Assembly: GCA_025459175.1 (NCBI GenBank)
Contig: JALORC010000018.1
Span: 1 to 64,000 of the forward strand
DNA length: 64,000 bases
Direction: 5' to 3'
Origin: Planctomycetota bacterium
Lineage (GTDB): Bacteria; Planctomycetota; UBA1135; UBA2386
The position numbers and the translations under genes are program-made. The stretch's first letter is position 1, and each line of letters starts with the position of its first letter. Below, piece after piece: positions 1-8,898 of the stretch. The notes under the pieces were generated by a model. The model saw only the letters and a list, made by a program, of their open reading frames with translations, ran no database searches and was not told the DNA's origin.

Positions 1-342
1 TCAAACCCTTCACTTGGAATGTTTGTCCTTAGCGTCGCTTCACCCTGCGCAACCAACCCGAAGGTCTGCTGCCAGGGCGGCTTGCCTGCATGCCCCACAA
101 GTCTCGCGACCCGCGGTCATCAGGCACTCATAAAAAGCTCACACGCTTTCTTTTCGAGGCCACCCAGTATTTCAAAGATCACCTTCGCTCCGCAGCAGTT
201 GGCCGCGTTGCGAGGGGTGGGGGAAGGTATCGAGTTTTGCCCACCATCGCAAGCAAGTGGTGCAAGATTTTTTGGAGCAGACGCAAGATCCTGCGGAAAA
301 GCCACTTCTGGCGCGACCACGAGAATCTTCGTGCGACTTTTC
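1..342. other. left-edge stretch without a confident gene
   Basis: No reading frame here has convincing protein character. The stretch is visibly less GC-rich than the neighbouring genes, with runs such as the A-rich patch near 133-137 and T-rich patches near 265-272. It lies downstream of the minus-strand phosphoesterase that ends at 343, so it may hold that gene's 3' untranslated region. I see no tRNA-like cloverleaf or clear terminator. Confidence 0.4.
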
Positions 343-1629
343 TCAGCCGCCGAGTCGCTCGATTCGAGCAGCTCGAGCCGGATTCTGCGCACGGATCCTG
401 GCCAGCAGCTCCGCAGTCGGCAATTTCGCCTCGAAACGGTCCAGGACGGCCCCGTCCAGCCCGTAGGCCTGGACCCGCAACCACCCCCCAGCGACCTCGA
501 CGCCGCACCAGTGGAACGCCTTCGCCATCGCCGCCGGGCGAGGCCCGGCCTGAGCTGCCTTCAGGTCGTACAAGTCCTTGCCACCACCGCCACTTACCAC
601 CAGCATTGGCTCGCTGTCACCGGGCTCTCCGAAGCGCTGATAGCAGTGGTCGTGGCCACTCAGGTAGAGGGTCACCCCGTGCGCCGCCAGCTCCGGCAGC
701 AACCCGAGCAGCAGCTCCCCGCGGTTGCCCTGGCGCGACCAGCTGCGCATCGGAAAGTGGCTGGCGACGATCACGAACGGCTCCGTGGCCGCCTGGAGCT
801 CGCCCAGCAGATACCGATGCGCCGGGTGGTCCGCGCCGTAGCGGTCCCCGGTGCGATCGGTGTTGCAGTCCAGTCCGATGATTCGCACCAGCCCGCGCGC
901 GAACGAGAAGCACCTCCCGTCCCCGGTCAGCGAGCTCGCCGGCATCCGGAAGTTGGCCAGCACCTGCTGCCCATCGGCATCCATGACATCGTGGTTGCCG
1001 ACCACGACGTAGAACGGCGCGTTCCGCAGCGCCGCGGCGAACGGGCGGAAGAAGCCGGGCCGGTAGTGCGCGTGCTGGCCGCGCGGGTAGATCACGTCGC
1101 CCAGGTGCAGCACGAAGTCCGGCTGCCAGGCCGCCACCGCCGCACCGATCTGGCTGACCGGGCCGGCGTCAGGGAACCAACCCCACCGCGCCGGGAAGTG
1201 CAGGATCGGCGTGCGCTGCAGCCACACCCACCACGGCTGCGCGCCGGAATCACCGAGGAACGCGAAGCGCACCGGCGCCTTCTCGTCGTCACTCGCGGTC
1301 CGGATCCGGCCTCGCTCGACGCGCCCACTACCCACGAGCTCGTAGGTGTATTCCGCCCCCGGCGCCAGCCCTTCCACGCGCAGAGCGTGCCGCCGCCGCG
1401 CTTCGCCCTCGACCGCCACCTTGACCGTCGGCGACAGCGCCGAACCGTCGGCTCGTCGCACCGTGAGCTGCAGAAGCGCTGGCTCGGCAGTGATGCAGGC
1501 CACCGTCGCCGCGTCGCGACCGACATCCTGCAGGTAGGCGCCGGTCCACAGCGGCGGATCGTCGCCGACGTTCAGCCACAGACAGCCGAAACCGGCCAAC
1601 CAGAGACCACGCCGCAGCCAAGTTCGCAC
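343..1629 (-). CDS. secreted or anchored metallophosphoesterase, purple-acid-phosphatase-like
   Basis: A 428-residue calcineurin-like phosphoesterase, predicted to hydrolyse phosphate esters with a two-metal centre. The metal-binding blocks appear in order: GDSG, then LHLGDVIY, GNHD, ASHFP, and GHDHCYQR. The N-terminus (about residues 5-22) is hydrophobic and could be a signal peptide or anchor. It is followed by a roughly 100-residue beta-rich segment resembling the fibronectin-like N-terminal domain of purple acid phosphatases. The substrate cannot be told. It is the last gene of a minus-strand series and begins 62 bp after the queF stop. The ATG at 1629 is the natural start because the hydrophobic stretch follows at once. 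Identification of the fold is secure; the purple-acid-phosphatase assignment is by motif only. Confidence 0.88.
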   Translation of the reverse strand: MRTWLRRGLWLAGFGCLWLNVGDDPPLWTGAYLQDVGRDAATVACITAEPALLQLTVRRADGSALSPTVKVAVEGEARRRHALRVEGLAPGAEYTYELVGSGRVERGRIRTASDDEKAPVRFAFLGDSGAQPWWVWLQRTPILHFPARWGWFPDAGPVSQIGAAVAAWQPDFVLHLGDVIYPRGQHAHYRPGFFRPFAAALRNAPFYVVVGNHDVMDADGQQVLANFRMPASSLTGDGRCFSFARGLVRIIGLDCNTDRTGDRYGADHPAHRYLLGELQAATEPFVIVASHFPMRSWSRQGNRGELLLGLLPELAAHGVTLYLSGHDHCYQRFGEPGDSEPMLVVSGGGGKDLYDLKAAQAGPRPAAMAKAFHWCGVEVAGGWLRVQAYGLDGAVLDRFEAKLPTAELLARIRAQNPARAARIERLGG

Positions 1630-1690
1630 GTGCGGGTTGTAGCCCGCAAAGGCGCACCTCGAAAGGCCGCGAACCGGGCCGCCGACCGAC

Positions 1691-2059
1691 TCAGCGACCG
1701 AAGCGGACGGTCACCTTCGTGGTGATGCCGCCGCGAACCTTGAAGTCGCCGACCACCTCGAGCCGCCGCGGCTGCAGCAGCCGATGCAGGTCGCCGCCGA
1801 TGTCGTTCGTCACCTTCTCGTGGAAGGCGCCGACGTCGCGGAAGCTCCACAGGTAGAGCTTCAGGCTCTTCAACTCGACGCACAGCCGATCCGGCACGTA
1901 GCGGATCGTGATCGTCGCGAAATCCGGCTGGCCGGTCTTCGGGCAGACGCAGGTGAACTCCGGGCAGTCGAACTCGATCTCGTAGTCCCGATCCGGCTGC
2001 GGATTGGGGAACGTGTCCAGCACCTTCGAGTCGTGGGGCTTCGGCGGCGGCAAGGGCAT
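1691..2059 (-). CDS. queF: NADPH-dependent 7-cyano-7-deazaguanine reductase QueF
   Basis: Cytosolic enzyme reducing preQ0 to preQ1 in queuosine biosynthesis. The core matches short-form (unimodular) QueF: NCPEFT-like block, then [13 protein letters not shown] with the nucleophilic Cys and the Asp, followed by ESK-like [15 protein letters not shown] and FHE, which supplies the conserved glutamate. From the ATG at 2059 the protein is 122 residues. An upstream ATG at 2107 would add 16 residues of low-complexity sequence that family members do not have, so I prefer 2059. No other queuosine genes (queC, queD, queE) are in the window. It lies 72 bp downstream of the GT9 gene on the same strand and may be co-transcribed. 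Confidence 0.93.
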   Translation of the reverse strand: MPLPPPKPHDSKVLDTFPNPQPDRDYEIEFDCPEFTCVCPKTGQPDFATITIRYVPDRLCVELKSLKLYLWSFRDVGAFHEKVTNDIGGDLHRLLQPRRLEVVGDFKVRGGITTKVTVRFGR

Positions 2060-2131
2060 CGGCGGCAGCGAAGCAGGAAGGCGCCGACCAAACAAGCCCG
2101 GCCGCACGCCGAGGCCGACGCCGGCGTCGCG

Positions 2132-3145
2132 TCAGCTGCCCGCCGCCGGCGGCAGGCCGAGGTCGACGCGACGCCCCGATCCCGGCGCGAACTGCATGCA
2201 GACCGGCCCCGACGGATGCGAACACGACCGCGCGCGGCACGGCTGGCAGGCCGGTGGTTGCGGGTGCACCAGGGCCTCGGCGGCCGGCGGCGCGGTCCGG
2301 CGGGGATCCTGGGCGCCGAACTGCAGCGTGCAGCGCGCGCCGGCCGCCGCCAGCACATGGCTCGCCCCCTGGTCCGGTCCGAGCACCAGCCCCCCTGCCG
2401 CGGCCACCAAGGCCCCGAGCGCCAGCAGTCGTCGCACCGCCCCGGCTTCGTGCCGCAGCGTCGCCGGTTGCCGCGCCGGCAGAGCCGCTTCGGCCGGCCC
2501 GAGCAGGTGCACGACCGGCAGCTCCTGGGCCTGTTGCCAGGCCGCCACGACCTCCGGCCGCAGCGCGCGTGGATCGGCCGGGTCCGTGATCACGACCACC
2601 GCGAAGGGCCGCTGCGGATCGACGCCGAGCGCACGCAGCGCCGCCGCCTCGTGCGCCACCTCGGCCGCGGTCGGCGACAACTGCGGCCACGCGAACGACA
2701 CCTCGGGCACCAGCGCCCGCACCAGTTCCCAGGCCACGCGCGCCGGATGCGGCGCGACGCCGGCCGGCGGCGCCAGCACACGGCCGAGCAGGCAGCGGCT
2801 GGCAGGCTCCTGGCGCCACGGCTTGCCGACTCCGATGGTCTGCCCGGCGCCGGCGAGGCGCGCGATCATGGCACTCTTCCAGTTGCCCTGCAGGTCGAGG
2901 GCCACGTCGTAGCCCCCAGCCCGCAGCTGCCGCCGCACCGCCCACACCGCCGCGAGCCCCCCGCGCCGCCCGAACGGCACCAACCGTGCGAGGCCCGGGA
3001 AGCCCTGCAGCAGCGGCACGAACGGCTCCTGGGTCACGAACTCGAGCCGCCAATCCGGTCGCGCCCGGTGCAGCGCCGCCACCGCCCCGAGGCCCTGGAC
3101 AACATCGCCCATCGCCGACAACCGCACCAACAGGACCGCGGTCAC
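2132..3145 (-). CDS. glycosyltransferase family 9 (heptosyltransferase-like)
   Basis: A 337-residue GT-B enzyme of the ADP-heptose:LPS heptosyltransferase family. The N-terminus LLVRLSAMGDVVQGLGAV is the typical GT9 start. DVALDLQGNWKSA and a C-terminal LVLGPDQGASHVLAAAG block, at the usual position of GPDTGPxHxA, support the call. The C-terminal end is Cys-rich (PACQPCRARSC), as in many GT9 proteins. I chose the GTG at 3145 because it overlaps the stop of the upstream GT39 gene in a GTGA junction and sits right before the conserved start motif. A longer reading to 3292 gives a basic, non-conserved extension. It probably adds a sugar to a surface glycolipid; the acceptor and donor are not known. 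Confidence 0.85.
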   Translation of the reverse strand: MTAVLLVRLSAMGDVVQGLGAVAALHRARPDWRLEFVTQEPFVPLLQGFPGLARLVPFGRRGGLAAVWAVRRQLRAGGYDVALDLQGNWKSAMIARLAGAGQTIGVGKPWRQEPASRCLLGRVLAPPAGVAPHPARVAWELVRALVPEVSFAWPQLSPTAAEVAHEAAALRALGVDPQRPFAVVVITDPADPRALRPEVVAAWQQAQELPVVHLLGPAEAALPARQPATLRHEAGAVRRLLALGALVAAAGGLVLGPDQGASHVLAAAGARCTLQFGAQDPRRTAPPAAEALVHPQPPACQPCRARSCSHPSGPVCMQFAPGSGRRVDLGLPPAAGS

Positions 3146-4716
3146 CGGCCGGCGTCGACCCGCTCGCGGATCGCGAACGACTTGAACGGCAGGTGCAGCC
3201 GGACCCGCTCGACGTAGTTCGCGGGCGGATGGACCTCGATGTCCCCGTACTCGTGCAACACCCAGCGGCCGCGCCACGGCCGGCGCTCCCATTCGTCGCC
3301 CGGCGGCAGCAAGCCGGCCGCCAGCAGCAGCGGCGAGTCGAAGTGCCCGACCGTGTGCAGTGCCTCGGAGGCGGCCCCGCCGAGCCGCTGCAGTTCCCGC
3401 TGCAGCACCTCACCGGCGTGCAGCCGCGACCGCGGGCCGTCCACCCACGCCAGCGTGCGATCGAGGCCGACCGTCCAGGCCCCGACCACCGGTAGCACCA
3501 GACAGGCCACCACCACCGCCGCCGGCGTCCGCACCAGCAGCGGCAGCACCGCCGCGGCCGCCGCGAGCCCGAGCGAGCCGAGCCCCAGCCGCGGCACGAA
3601 CGGCACCACCAGCAGCCCGACCGCGCCGAGCAGCCCGATGCCCTCGACGACCCGCTGCGCGAACCGCGGCAGCGCACCGGGGAACGTCATGAAGTTGGCG
3701 ACCGCGGGTGCCACCGCGAACGGGAACAGCAGCACGTTCGGCATCAGGTAGCGCGTCGGCCGCCCGGGGAACACGGTCAGCAACACGACCGCGAGCACCG
3801 CGGCCCCGCTGCACATGCGCAGGGTCAGGTCGCTGGCGTCCATCCGTGCATCGCGGGGGCCGCGCCATTCCCAGAAGCACCACAACAGCAGCGGCAGCTG
3901 CACCGCCGCGGCCCGCAGCCAGAACGCCGGGATGTCGCGGACGTGCTTCCACTCGTAGAAGGCGACCCGGCCGACCGACTCTTCGCTGGCCACCGCGAGC
4001 ATTTCGCTCGGGGCGATGCGCAGCACCCACAACGGCACGTAGTAGGCGAGCGCGACCAGCAGCATCGGCACCAAGTAGGGCACGAAGAACCGCAGTCGCC
4101 GATGCCGCCACCAAACCAGCCAGGCGCCGGCGGCGAACACGAAGTAGGGCGGCCCCTTCTGCAGCAGCGCGATGCCGCCGAGCAGCCCGGCCGCGACCAC
4201 CAGCGCGCGCTGTTCGCGCGCCACCCCGGTGGCGAGGCACCACAACGACGCCGCGGTGGCGGTCGCGAACAGCGGGTCGATCTCGGCGGTCGGCCACAGG
4301 TGGAGCACCAGCGGCGAGCAGGCGATGCCGAGCGCGCCGATCCAGCCGGTCCGGGCGCCGAACCAGCGCCGCAGCAGTTCGCCGCACAACCACGCCGCCG
4401 CCGCCGCCGACAGCAGGCCCGGCAGCCGGAGCCACAGGCGATCGTTGCCCAACCACTGCTGCACCGCCGCCAGCAGCCAGTAGTGCAACGGCGGCTTGGC
4501 CAGCGTCGGCTCGTGCCCGAGCGTGGGCACCAGCCAGTCGCCGCGGCCCAGCATCTCGAGCGCGATCTGCACCCGCCGCCCCTCGGTGCCGTCCCAGTCG
4601 GGCAACGACCAGGTCGGCCAACAGGCGACCATGGTCAGCAGCAACAACAGAAGTCCTCGGAGCAGCACGGCGCGAAAGCTAGCGAGCGCCGGGCCCGGAC
4701 ACACGCGCGAGCCCAC
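3142..4716 (-). CDS. integral membrane glycosyltransferase, GT39/ArnT-like
   Basis: A 524-residue polytopic protein of the dolichyl-phosphate-mannose / ArnT type, which uses a polyprenyl-phosphate sugar as donor on the periplasmic side. The first large loop has WDGTEGRR, where the Asp of the DE-like motif is expected, and KPPLHYWL, a hallmark of the family. About ten further hydrophobic segments follow, ending in a soluble C-terminal domain of about 120 residues. GTG starts are possible at 4716 and 4668; the later one begins directly at the first membrane helix. The stop overlaps the GT9 start. The upstream GT2 gene would make the polyprenyl-P-sugar this enzyme needs, which fits a shared pathway. 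Confidence 0.85.
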   Translation of the reverse strand: MGSRVCPGPALASFRAVLLRGLLLLLLTMVACWPTWSLPDWDGTEGRRVQIALEMLGRGDWLVPTLGHEPTLAKPPLHYWLLAAVQQWLGNDRLWLRLPGLLSAAAAAWLCGELLRRWFGARTGWIGALGIACSPLVLHLWPTAEIDPLFATATAASLWCLATGVAREQRALVVAAGLLGGIALLQKGPPYFVFAAGAWLVWWRHRRLRFFVPYLVPMLLVALAYYVPLWVLRIAPSEMLAVASEESVGRVAFYEWKHVRDIPAFWLRAAAVQLPLLLWCFWEWRGPRDARMDASDLTLRMCSGAAVLAVVLLTVFPGRPTRYLMPNVLLFPFAVAPAVANFMTFPGALPRFAQRVVEGIGLLGAVGLLVVPFVPRLGLGSLGLAAAAAVLPLLVRTPAAVVVACLVLPVVGAWTVGLDRTLAWVDGPRSRLHAGEVLQRELQRLGGAASEALHTVGHFDSPLLLAAGLLPPGDEWERRPWRGRWVLHEYGDIEVHPPANYVERVRLHLPFKSFAIRERVDAGR

Positions 4717-4731
4717 GTTCGTGGTTCGCGT

Positions 4732-5055
4732 TCACGGCATCGGCGGCGGCGGTGGCGCGGCGCGCAGGCGCGAACGGCGGATCAGCCACAGATTGCGGGC
4801 GTAGATCGGCGGCCCACCGAGGTTGGCCATGATGAACGGCGGGTCGAGGCGGTAGATCGCGTAGGCCAGCGTCAGCAGGCCACCGACCAGGCTCAGCCAC
4901 CAGAACACCACCGGCATCACGCTGCGCTGCTGCTTCTCGCTGGCGATCCACTGCACATAGAACCGCGACCCGAACACCAGCTGGCCGCCGAAGCCGATCG
5001 CCCACCAGTACCAGGGCGTGGTCTCGGTCAGGCCGTCGACGAGGTTGGCGAGCAT
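4732..5055 (-). CDS. LAB_N-domain small membrane protein
   Basis: A 107-residue protein with three hydrophobic segments that matches the lipid-A-biosynthesis N-terminal domain (LAB_N). The signature is visible in FGSRFYVQWIASEKQ, then PVVFWWLSLVGG and NLIY-like PPIYARNLWLI. In other bacteria this domain is fused to LpxB or stands alone beside DPM-type glycosyltransferases; here it stands alone. Its ATG overlaps the GT2 stop by one base (TGATG), implying translational coupling. The C-terminus is a proline run (PPPPPMP). The molecular role of stand-alone LAB_N proteins is not established; a part in presenting or moving the polyprenyl-linked sugar is inference. Confidence 0.82.
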   Translation of the reverse strand: MLANLVDGLTETTPWYWWAIGFGGQLVFGSRFYVQWIASEKQQRSVMPVVFWWLSLVGGLLTLAYAIYRLDPPFIMANLGGPPIYARNLWLIRRSRLRAAPPPPPMP

Positions 5056-5786
5056 CAGAACTCCTCCTTGACGCGGTGCATCAGCATCCGGGTGCGCAAC
5101 CACCGCATCGCGAAGCAGTCGCGTAGGCCCTTCCAGATGCGGTTGCCGATCCCGTACTTCGCGGTGCCGGCGGCCCGCGGCCGGTGATGGACGTCGACCT
5201 CGACGACCACGCCGCCGAGATACTTGACCAGCGTCGCCATGAACCGGTGCATGCCCTGGAACTTCGGCGCCCGCAGCCAGAACTCGCGGCGGATCGCCTT
5301 GATGCCGCAGGCGGCATCGGTGACGCGATCCCCGGTCAGCCAGTTGCGCGCGCCGTTGCCGATCCGCGACGACATCCGGCGGGTCCAGCTGTCCTGGCGC
5401 TTGCGGCGCACGCCGACCACGGCGTCGCACTCGCCGGCCTGCACGCGCGCCACCATCGCCGGCAGGTCGCGCGGGTCGTTCTGCATGTCGCCGTCCATCG
5501 TGGTCACGATCGGTGCGCGGGCCTGTTCGACGCCGGCCATCACCGCCGCGCTCTGCCCGCAGTTGCGTTCGAGGGTGACGATGCGCAGCCAGCTCGCCGC
5601 GCGCTCGCGCTTCCACTCGCGCATGCGCTCGAGGCTGCGGTCGCGACTGCCGTCGTCGACCAGGATCGCCTCGAACGGACCGTGCGGCAGGAGCACCTGC
5701 TCGACCTCGGCCAGCAGGTTCTGCACGTTCTCCTCCTCGTTGTAGATCGGCACCACCAACGAGAACCGCAGTTCGGCGCCCGCCAT
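5055..5786 (-). CDS. family 2 glycosyltransferase, DPM1/ArnC-like
   Basis: A 243-residue GT-A fold enzyme. The N-terminus has FSLVVPIYNEEENV, followed by AILVDDGSRDRSLE and TMDGDMQNDPRDLP, which contains the DxD-type metal and nucleotide site. GVRRKRQDSWTRRMSSRIGN is the typical downstream block. There are no membrane helices at the C-terminus, unlike ArnC/GtrB, so it resembles DPM1-type synthases. The expected product is a polyprenyl-phosphate sugar for the GT39 enzyme. The start at 5786 overlaps the stop of the acyl-CoA synthetase gene (TGATG), and the stop overlaps the LAB_N start, so three genes are coupled. Confidence 0.9.
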   Translation of the reverse strand: MAGAELRFSLVVPIYNEEENVQNLLAEVEQVLLPHGPFEAILVDDGSRDRSLERMREWKRERAASWLRIVTLERNCGQSAAVMAGVEQARAPIVTTMDGDMQNDPRDLPAMVARVQAGECDAVVGVRRKRQDSWTRRMSSRIGNGARNWLTGDRVTDAACGIKAIRREFWLRAPKFQGMHRFMATLVKYLGGVVVEVDVHHRPRAAGTAKYGIGNRIWKGLRDCFAMRWLRTRMLMHRVKEEF

Positions 5787-7888
5787 CAGGCCTCCACCCG
5801 CAGGCGCCCGTCGACGGCGGCGCTGCGCTTGCCGGCGCGCGCGAGGATGAACGGATTGACCTCGACCTCGGCGATCGCCGGGAAGTCGAGCACCAGCTGC
5901 TGCAAGCGCAGCAGCGCGTCACAGGCCGCCGGCAGGTCGGCCGCCGGGGCGCCGCGGAACGCCCCGAGCAGCGCCCGGCCCTTCAGCGACGCGAACATCT
6001 CGGTCGGGTCCTTGCCGTCGATCGGCCCGACCCTCACCGCGACGTCGCGCATCAGCTCGACCTGGGTGCCGCCGAGGCCGGCCGCGAACAGCGGCCCGTA
6101 ACGTGGGTCGCGGGTCATGCCGAGCAGGATCTCGCGATGGCCCTCGGCGTGCGCCTGCACCTGCAGGCTGACGCCGTCGAACTGTTCGCCGAGGCGTTCG
6201 AGCAGATCCTGGGCCGCCGCGTAGACCTCGTCGCCGCTGCGCAGCCCGGTGCGCACGGCGCGATACTCGCTCTTGTGCAACAGCCCGGCGGCCTCGGCCT
6301 TCAGCACCACCGGGAAGCCGAGTTCGTGCGCCGCGCTCACCGCCTCGCCGGCATTGCCGACCCGGCGGCTCGGCGCGAACGGGATCCCGTACGCCTGCAG
6401 CACCTGCTCGGTCGAAGCCGCCGGCAGCCAGCCGTTGCCGGCCTTCGCGAACACCCGCGCCGCGGCCTTCTTGTCGACGCGGAGCTTCGGCACCTTGACC
6501 GGCCGCCGCTCGAGCCAGACGTGACGGCGGCACATCAACCGCAGCGTCACCGCCATGTCCTCCGGATAGCGGAACACCGGGATGCCGGCGCGCAGCAGGA
6601 TCTGCTGCGCCTCGTCGCCGCGCTGGCGGCCCATCACACACGCCAGCACCGGTTTGCTGAGCCCGCGGGTCTCGTTGACGATCGCCTGCGCGACCGCAGC
6701 CGCGTCGATCATGATCGGCGACACGAACAGCACCACGAGGCCGTCGACCGCCGGATCGCGCGCCACCGGGCGCAGCGCCGCACGGTAGCGGGCGGCATCG
6801 GCGGAGGCGATCAGGTCGACCGGGTTGTGGATGCTCGCCTCGGGCGGCAACACCTTGCGCAGCTGCTTCTGCGTCGCCGGCGCCAGGGTCGCCATCTCCA
6901 TGCCGAGCCCGACCAGCGCGTCGGTGGCGAGGATGCCGGGACCGCCGGCGTTGGTCACCACCGCCATGCGCGGCCCCTTCGGCGGCGGCTGGGTCAGCAG
7001 CGCCTGCGCCAGCGCGAACATGTCGCGGAAGTTGTCGACGCGCAGCACGCCGCACTGCTGCAGCAGCGTGTCGGCGGCGACATCGGCGCCGGCGATCGAA
7101 CCGGTGTGCGAACTCGCGGCCAGGGCGCCGGCGTCGCTGCGCCCGGACTTCACGGCGATGATCGGCTTCTTGCGCGCGACCTCGCGCGCGACCTGCACGA
7201 ACTCCTGCGGCTCGCCGACCGTCTCCAGGTAGAGCAGGATCACCTTGACCTTGTCGTCGGCGCCCCAGTAGGCGACCAGGTCGGCGGCGGTGACGTCGAC
7301 GCGGTTGCCGACCGAGGCGAACATCGCGACGCCGAGCCCGGCCTGCGCCGCATCGGCCAGGATCGCCTCGCCGAGCGCACCGGACTGCGACACCATCGCC
7401 ACCGAACCGGGCGGCGGCGGGGTCGCCGAGAAGCTCGCGTTGCACGCGAACTCGGGCTCGGTGTTGATGATGCCCATGCAGTTGGGCCCGATCACCCGCA
7501 TGCGATAGCGGTCGGCGATCGCGCGCAGCTTCTCCTCGCGCACGATGCCCTCACCGCCGATCTCGCGGAAGCCGGCGGTGATGACGACCAGGCCCTTGAC
7601 GCCCTTCTTGCCGCACTGCTCGGCGGCGACCAGCACCGCGTCCGGCGGCACCACCAGCACCGCGAGGTCGACGGGCCCGGGGATCGCCTTCACATTCGGG
7701 TAGGCCGGCACCGACAGCACGACCTCGGCCTTCGGGTTGACCGGGTAGACGGGCCCCTGGAACCCACCCGCGATCAAGTTGGCCACCACCTGCCGGCCGA
7801 TGGAACCCGCCCGGCGACTGGCGCCGATCACCGCGACCGAACGCGGCCGGAACAGACCATCGAGACCCTGCGTGCGAGCGTGCGCCAT
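5786..7888 (-). CDS. ADP-forming acyl-CoA (acetate-CoA) synthetase family protein
   Basis: A 700-residue fused alpha-beta enzyme that interconverts an acyl-CoA plus ADP and phosphate with the acid, CoA and ATP. Order of parts: CoA-binding Rossmann domain (residues about 10-145, VAVIGASRRAGSIG and IGPNCMGIIN), two succinyl-CoA-ligase-like flavodoxin domains (about 150-460) and a C-terminal ATP-grasp domain (about 480-690, GFPVVLKAEA, EVEVNPF). The phosphorylated histidine is His261 in ASSHTGSIAG. Homologues include acetate-CoA ligases and the Pat-like proteins, but no acetyltransferase domain is present here. It heads the coupled minus-strand cluster, although its metabolic link to the glycosyltransferases is unclear. 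Confidence 0.9.
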   Translation of the reverse strand: MAHARTQGLDGLFRPRSVAVIGASRRAGSIGRQVVANLIAGGFQGPVYPVNPKAEVVLSVPAYPNVKAIPGPVDLAVLVVPPDAVLVAAEQCGKKGVKGLVVITAGFREIGGEGIVREEKLRAIADRYRMRVIGPNCMGIINTEPEFACNASFSATPPPPGSVAMVSQSGALGEAILADAAQAGLGVAMFASVGNRVDVTAADLVAYWGADDKVKVILLYLETVGEPQEFVQVAREVARKKPIIAVKSGRSDAGALAASSHTGSIAGADVAADTLLQQCGVLRVDNFRDMFALAQALLTQPPPKGPRMAVVTNAGGPGILATDALVGLGMEMATLAPATQKQLRKVLPPEASIHNPVDLIASADAARYRAALRPVARDPAVDGLVVLFVSPIMIDAAAVAQAIVNETRGLSKPVLACVMGRQRGDEAQQILLRAGIPVFRYPEDMAVTLRLMCRRHVWLERRPVKVPKLRVDKKAAARVFAKAGNGWLPAASTEQVLQAYGIPFAPSRRVGNAGEAVSAAHELGFPVVLKAEAAGLLHKSEYRAVRTGLRSGDEVYAAAQDLLERLGEQFDGVSLQVQAHAEGHREILLGMTRDPRYGPLFAAGLGGTQVELMRDVAVRVGPIDGKDPTEMFASLKGRALLGAFRGAPAADLPAACDALLRLQQLVLDFPAIAEVEVNPFILARAGKRSAAVDGRLRVEA

Positions 7889-7983
7889 GAGATCGAGACT
7901 CGCAGCCTACCGCACGACACCATCGAGCGGAACGATCGCACGACGCTTGCGAAACAACGCCTCTCGCCAATGATCAAGCCAAG

Positions 7984-8877
7984 ATGATGCCGCCGTTCGT
8001 CGAAGCCCTGCGTCCGCACCAGTGGGTCAAGAACCTGCTGGTGCTGGCACCATTGCTGTTCACCAAGCGGGCGATGGAAGCCGCGGCCTGGGGCACGGCG
8101 CTGCTCGCGTTCGCGTCGTTCTGCGGCGCCGCCAGCTCGATCTACCTGCTCAACGACATTCGCGACCGCGAGGAGGACGCGCGCCACCCGAAGAAGCGGC
8201 TGCGCCCGATCGCCTCGGGCCGTCTGCCGGTGCCGGCGGCATGGACGCTCTTCGTCACCATGCTGGCGCTCACCGGGACCCTGGCAGCGCTGGTGCCCGA
8301 CAACGCGGGCCGCGCGTTCTTGCTGTGGCCGCTCGCCTACCTGGTGCTGAACGTCGCCTACTCGTTCGGCCTCAAGCGCCTCGTCATCATCGACTGCATG
8401 TGCATCGCGCTGGGCTTCCAGCTGCGCGTGCACGCCGGTGCGGCCGCCATCGCCGTCGAGGCCTCGCACTGGCTGCTGCTGTGCACGTTCTTCTTCGCGC
8501 TGTTCCTGGCCTTCTGCAAGCGCTACGAGGAACTCGGGCGACAGATCGAGGCCAGCGGCCAGACCCGCGCGACGATGTCGGAGTACAGCGTGGCGTTCCT
8601 CAACATGATGATCGGCCCGCTGGCGGCGCTCAGCATCCTCAGCTACTCGCTCTACACGGTGAGCCCGGAGACGGTGGCCCGCCACGGCACCGACCGGCTG
8701 ATGTACACGGTGCCGATCGTGACCTACGGCGTGTTCCGCTACCTGTTCCTGGTCTACCGGCGCAGCGAAGGCGGCGACCCGGCGCGGCTGTTGTTCCGCG
8801 ACCTGCCGATGATCCTGTCGGGCCTGGTCTACGCGATCGCCGTGGTGGCCCTGCTGCGCGGTTCGACCGCCGGCTGA
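7984..8877 (+). CDS. UbiA-family prenyltransferase, decaprenyl-phosphate phosphoribosyltransferase-like
   Basis: A 297-residue polytopic enzyme that moves a group onto a polyprenyl acceptor. The start FVEALRPHQWVKNLLV is typical of the DPPR synthase branch (DprE pathway, Rv3806c type). The first aspartate motif reads NDIRDREEDARHP, and the second falls in DCMCIALGFQLRVHAGA. Seven to nine hydrophobic segments are visible. In actinobacteria this branch makes decaprenylphosphoryl-phosphoribose; other bacteria carry relatives without known product. Two ATG codons lie in tandem at 7984 and 7987. The 95 bp to the divergent acyl-CoA synthetase gene must hold both promoters. The following kinase starts 21 bp after the stop. 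Confidence 0.85.
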   Translation: MMPPFVEALRPHQWVKNLLVLAPLLFTKRAMEAAAWGTALLAFASFCGAASSIYLLNDIRDREEDARHPKKRLRPIASGRLPVPAAWTLFVTMLALTGTLAALVPDNAGRAFLLWPLAYLVLNVAYSFGLKRLVIIDCMCIALGFQLRVHAGAAAIAVEASHWLLLCTFFFALFLAFCKRYEELGRQIEASGQTRATMSEYSVAFLNMMIGPLAALSILSYSLYTVSPETVARHGTDRLMYTVPIVTYGVFRYLFLVYRRSEGGDPARLLFRDLPMILSGLVYAIAVVALLRGSTAG

Positions 8878-8898
8878 GCTCCGGCCCCGGAACCGCGC

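Noticed and set aside
120-392. 90-codon minus-strand frame with lower GC content at the left edge
   Set aside because: It overlaps the 3' end of the metallophosphoesterase, has no recognised motif and no good ribosome site.
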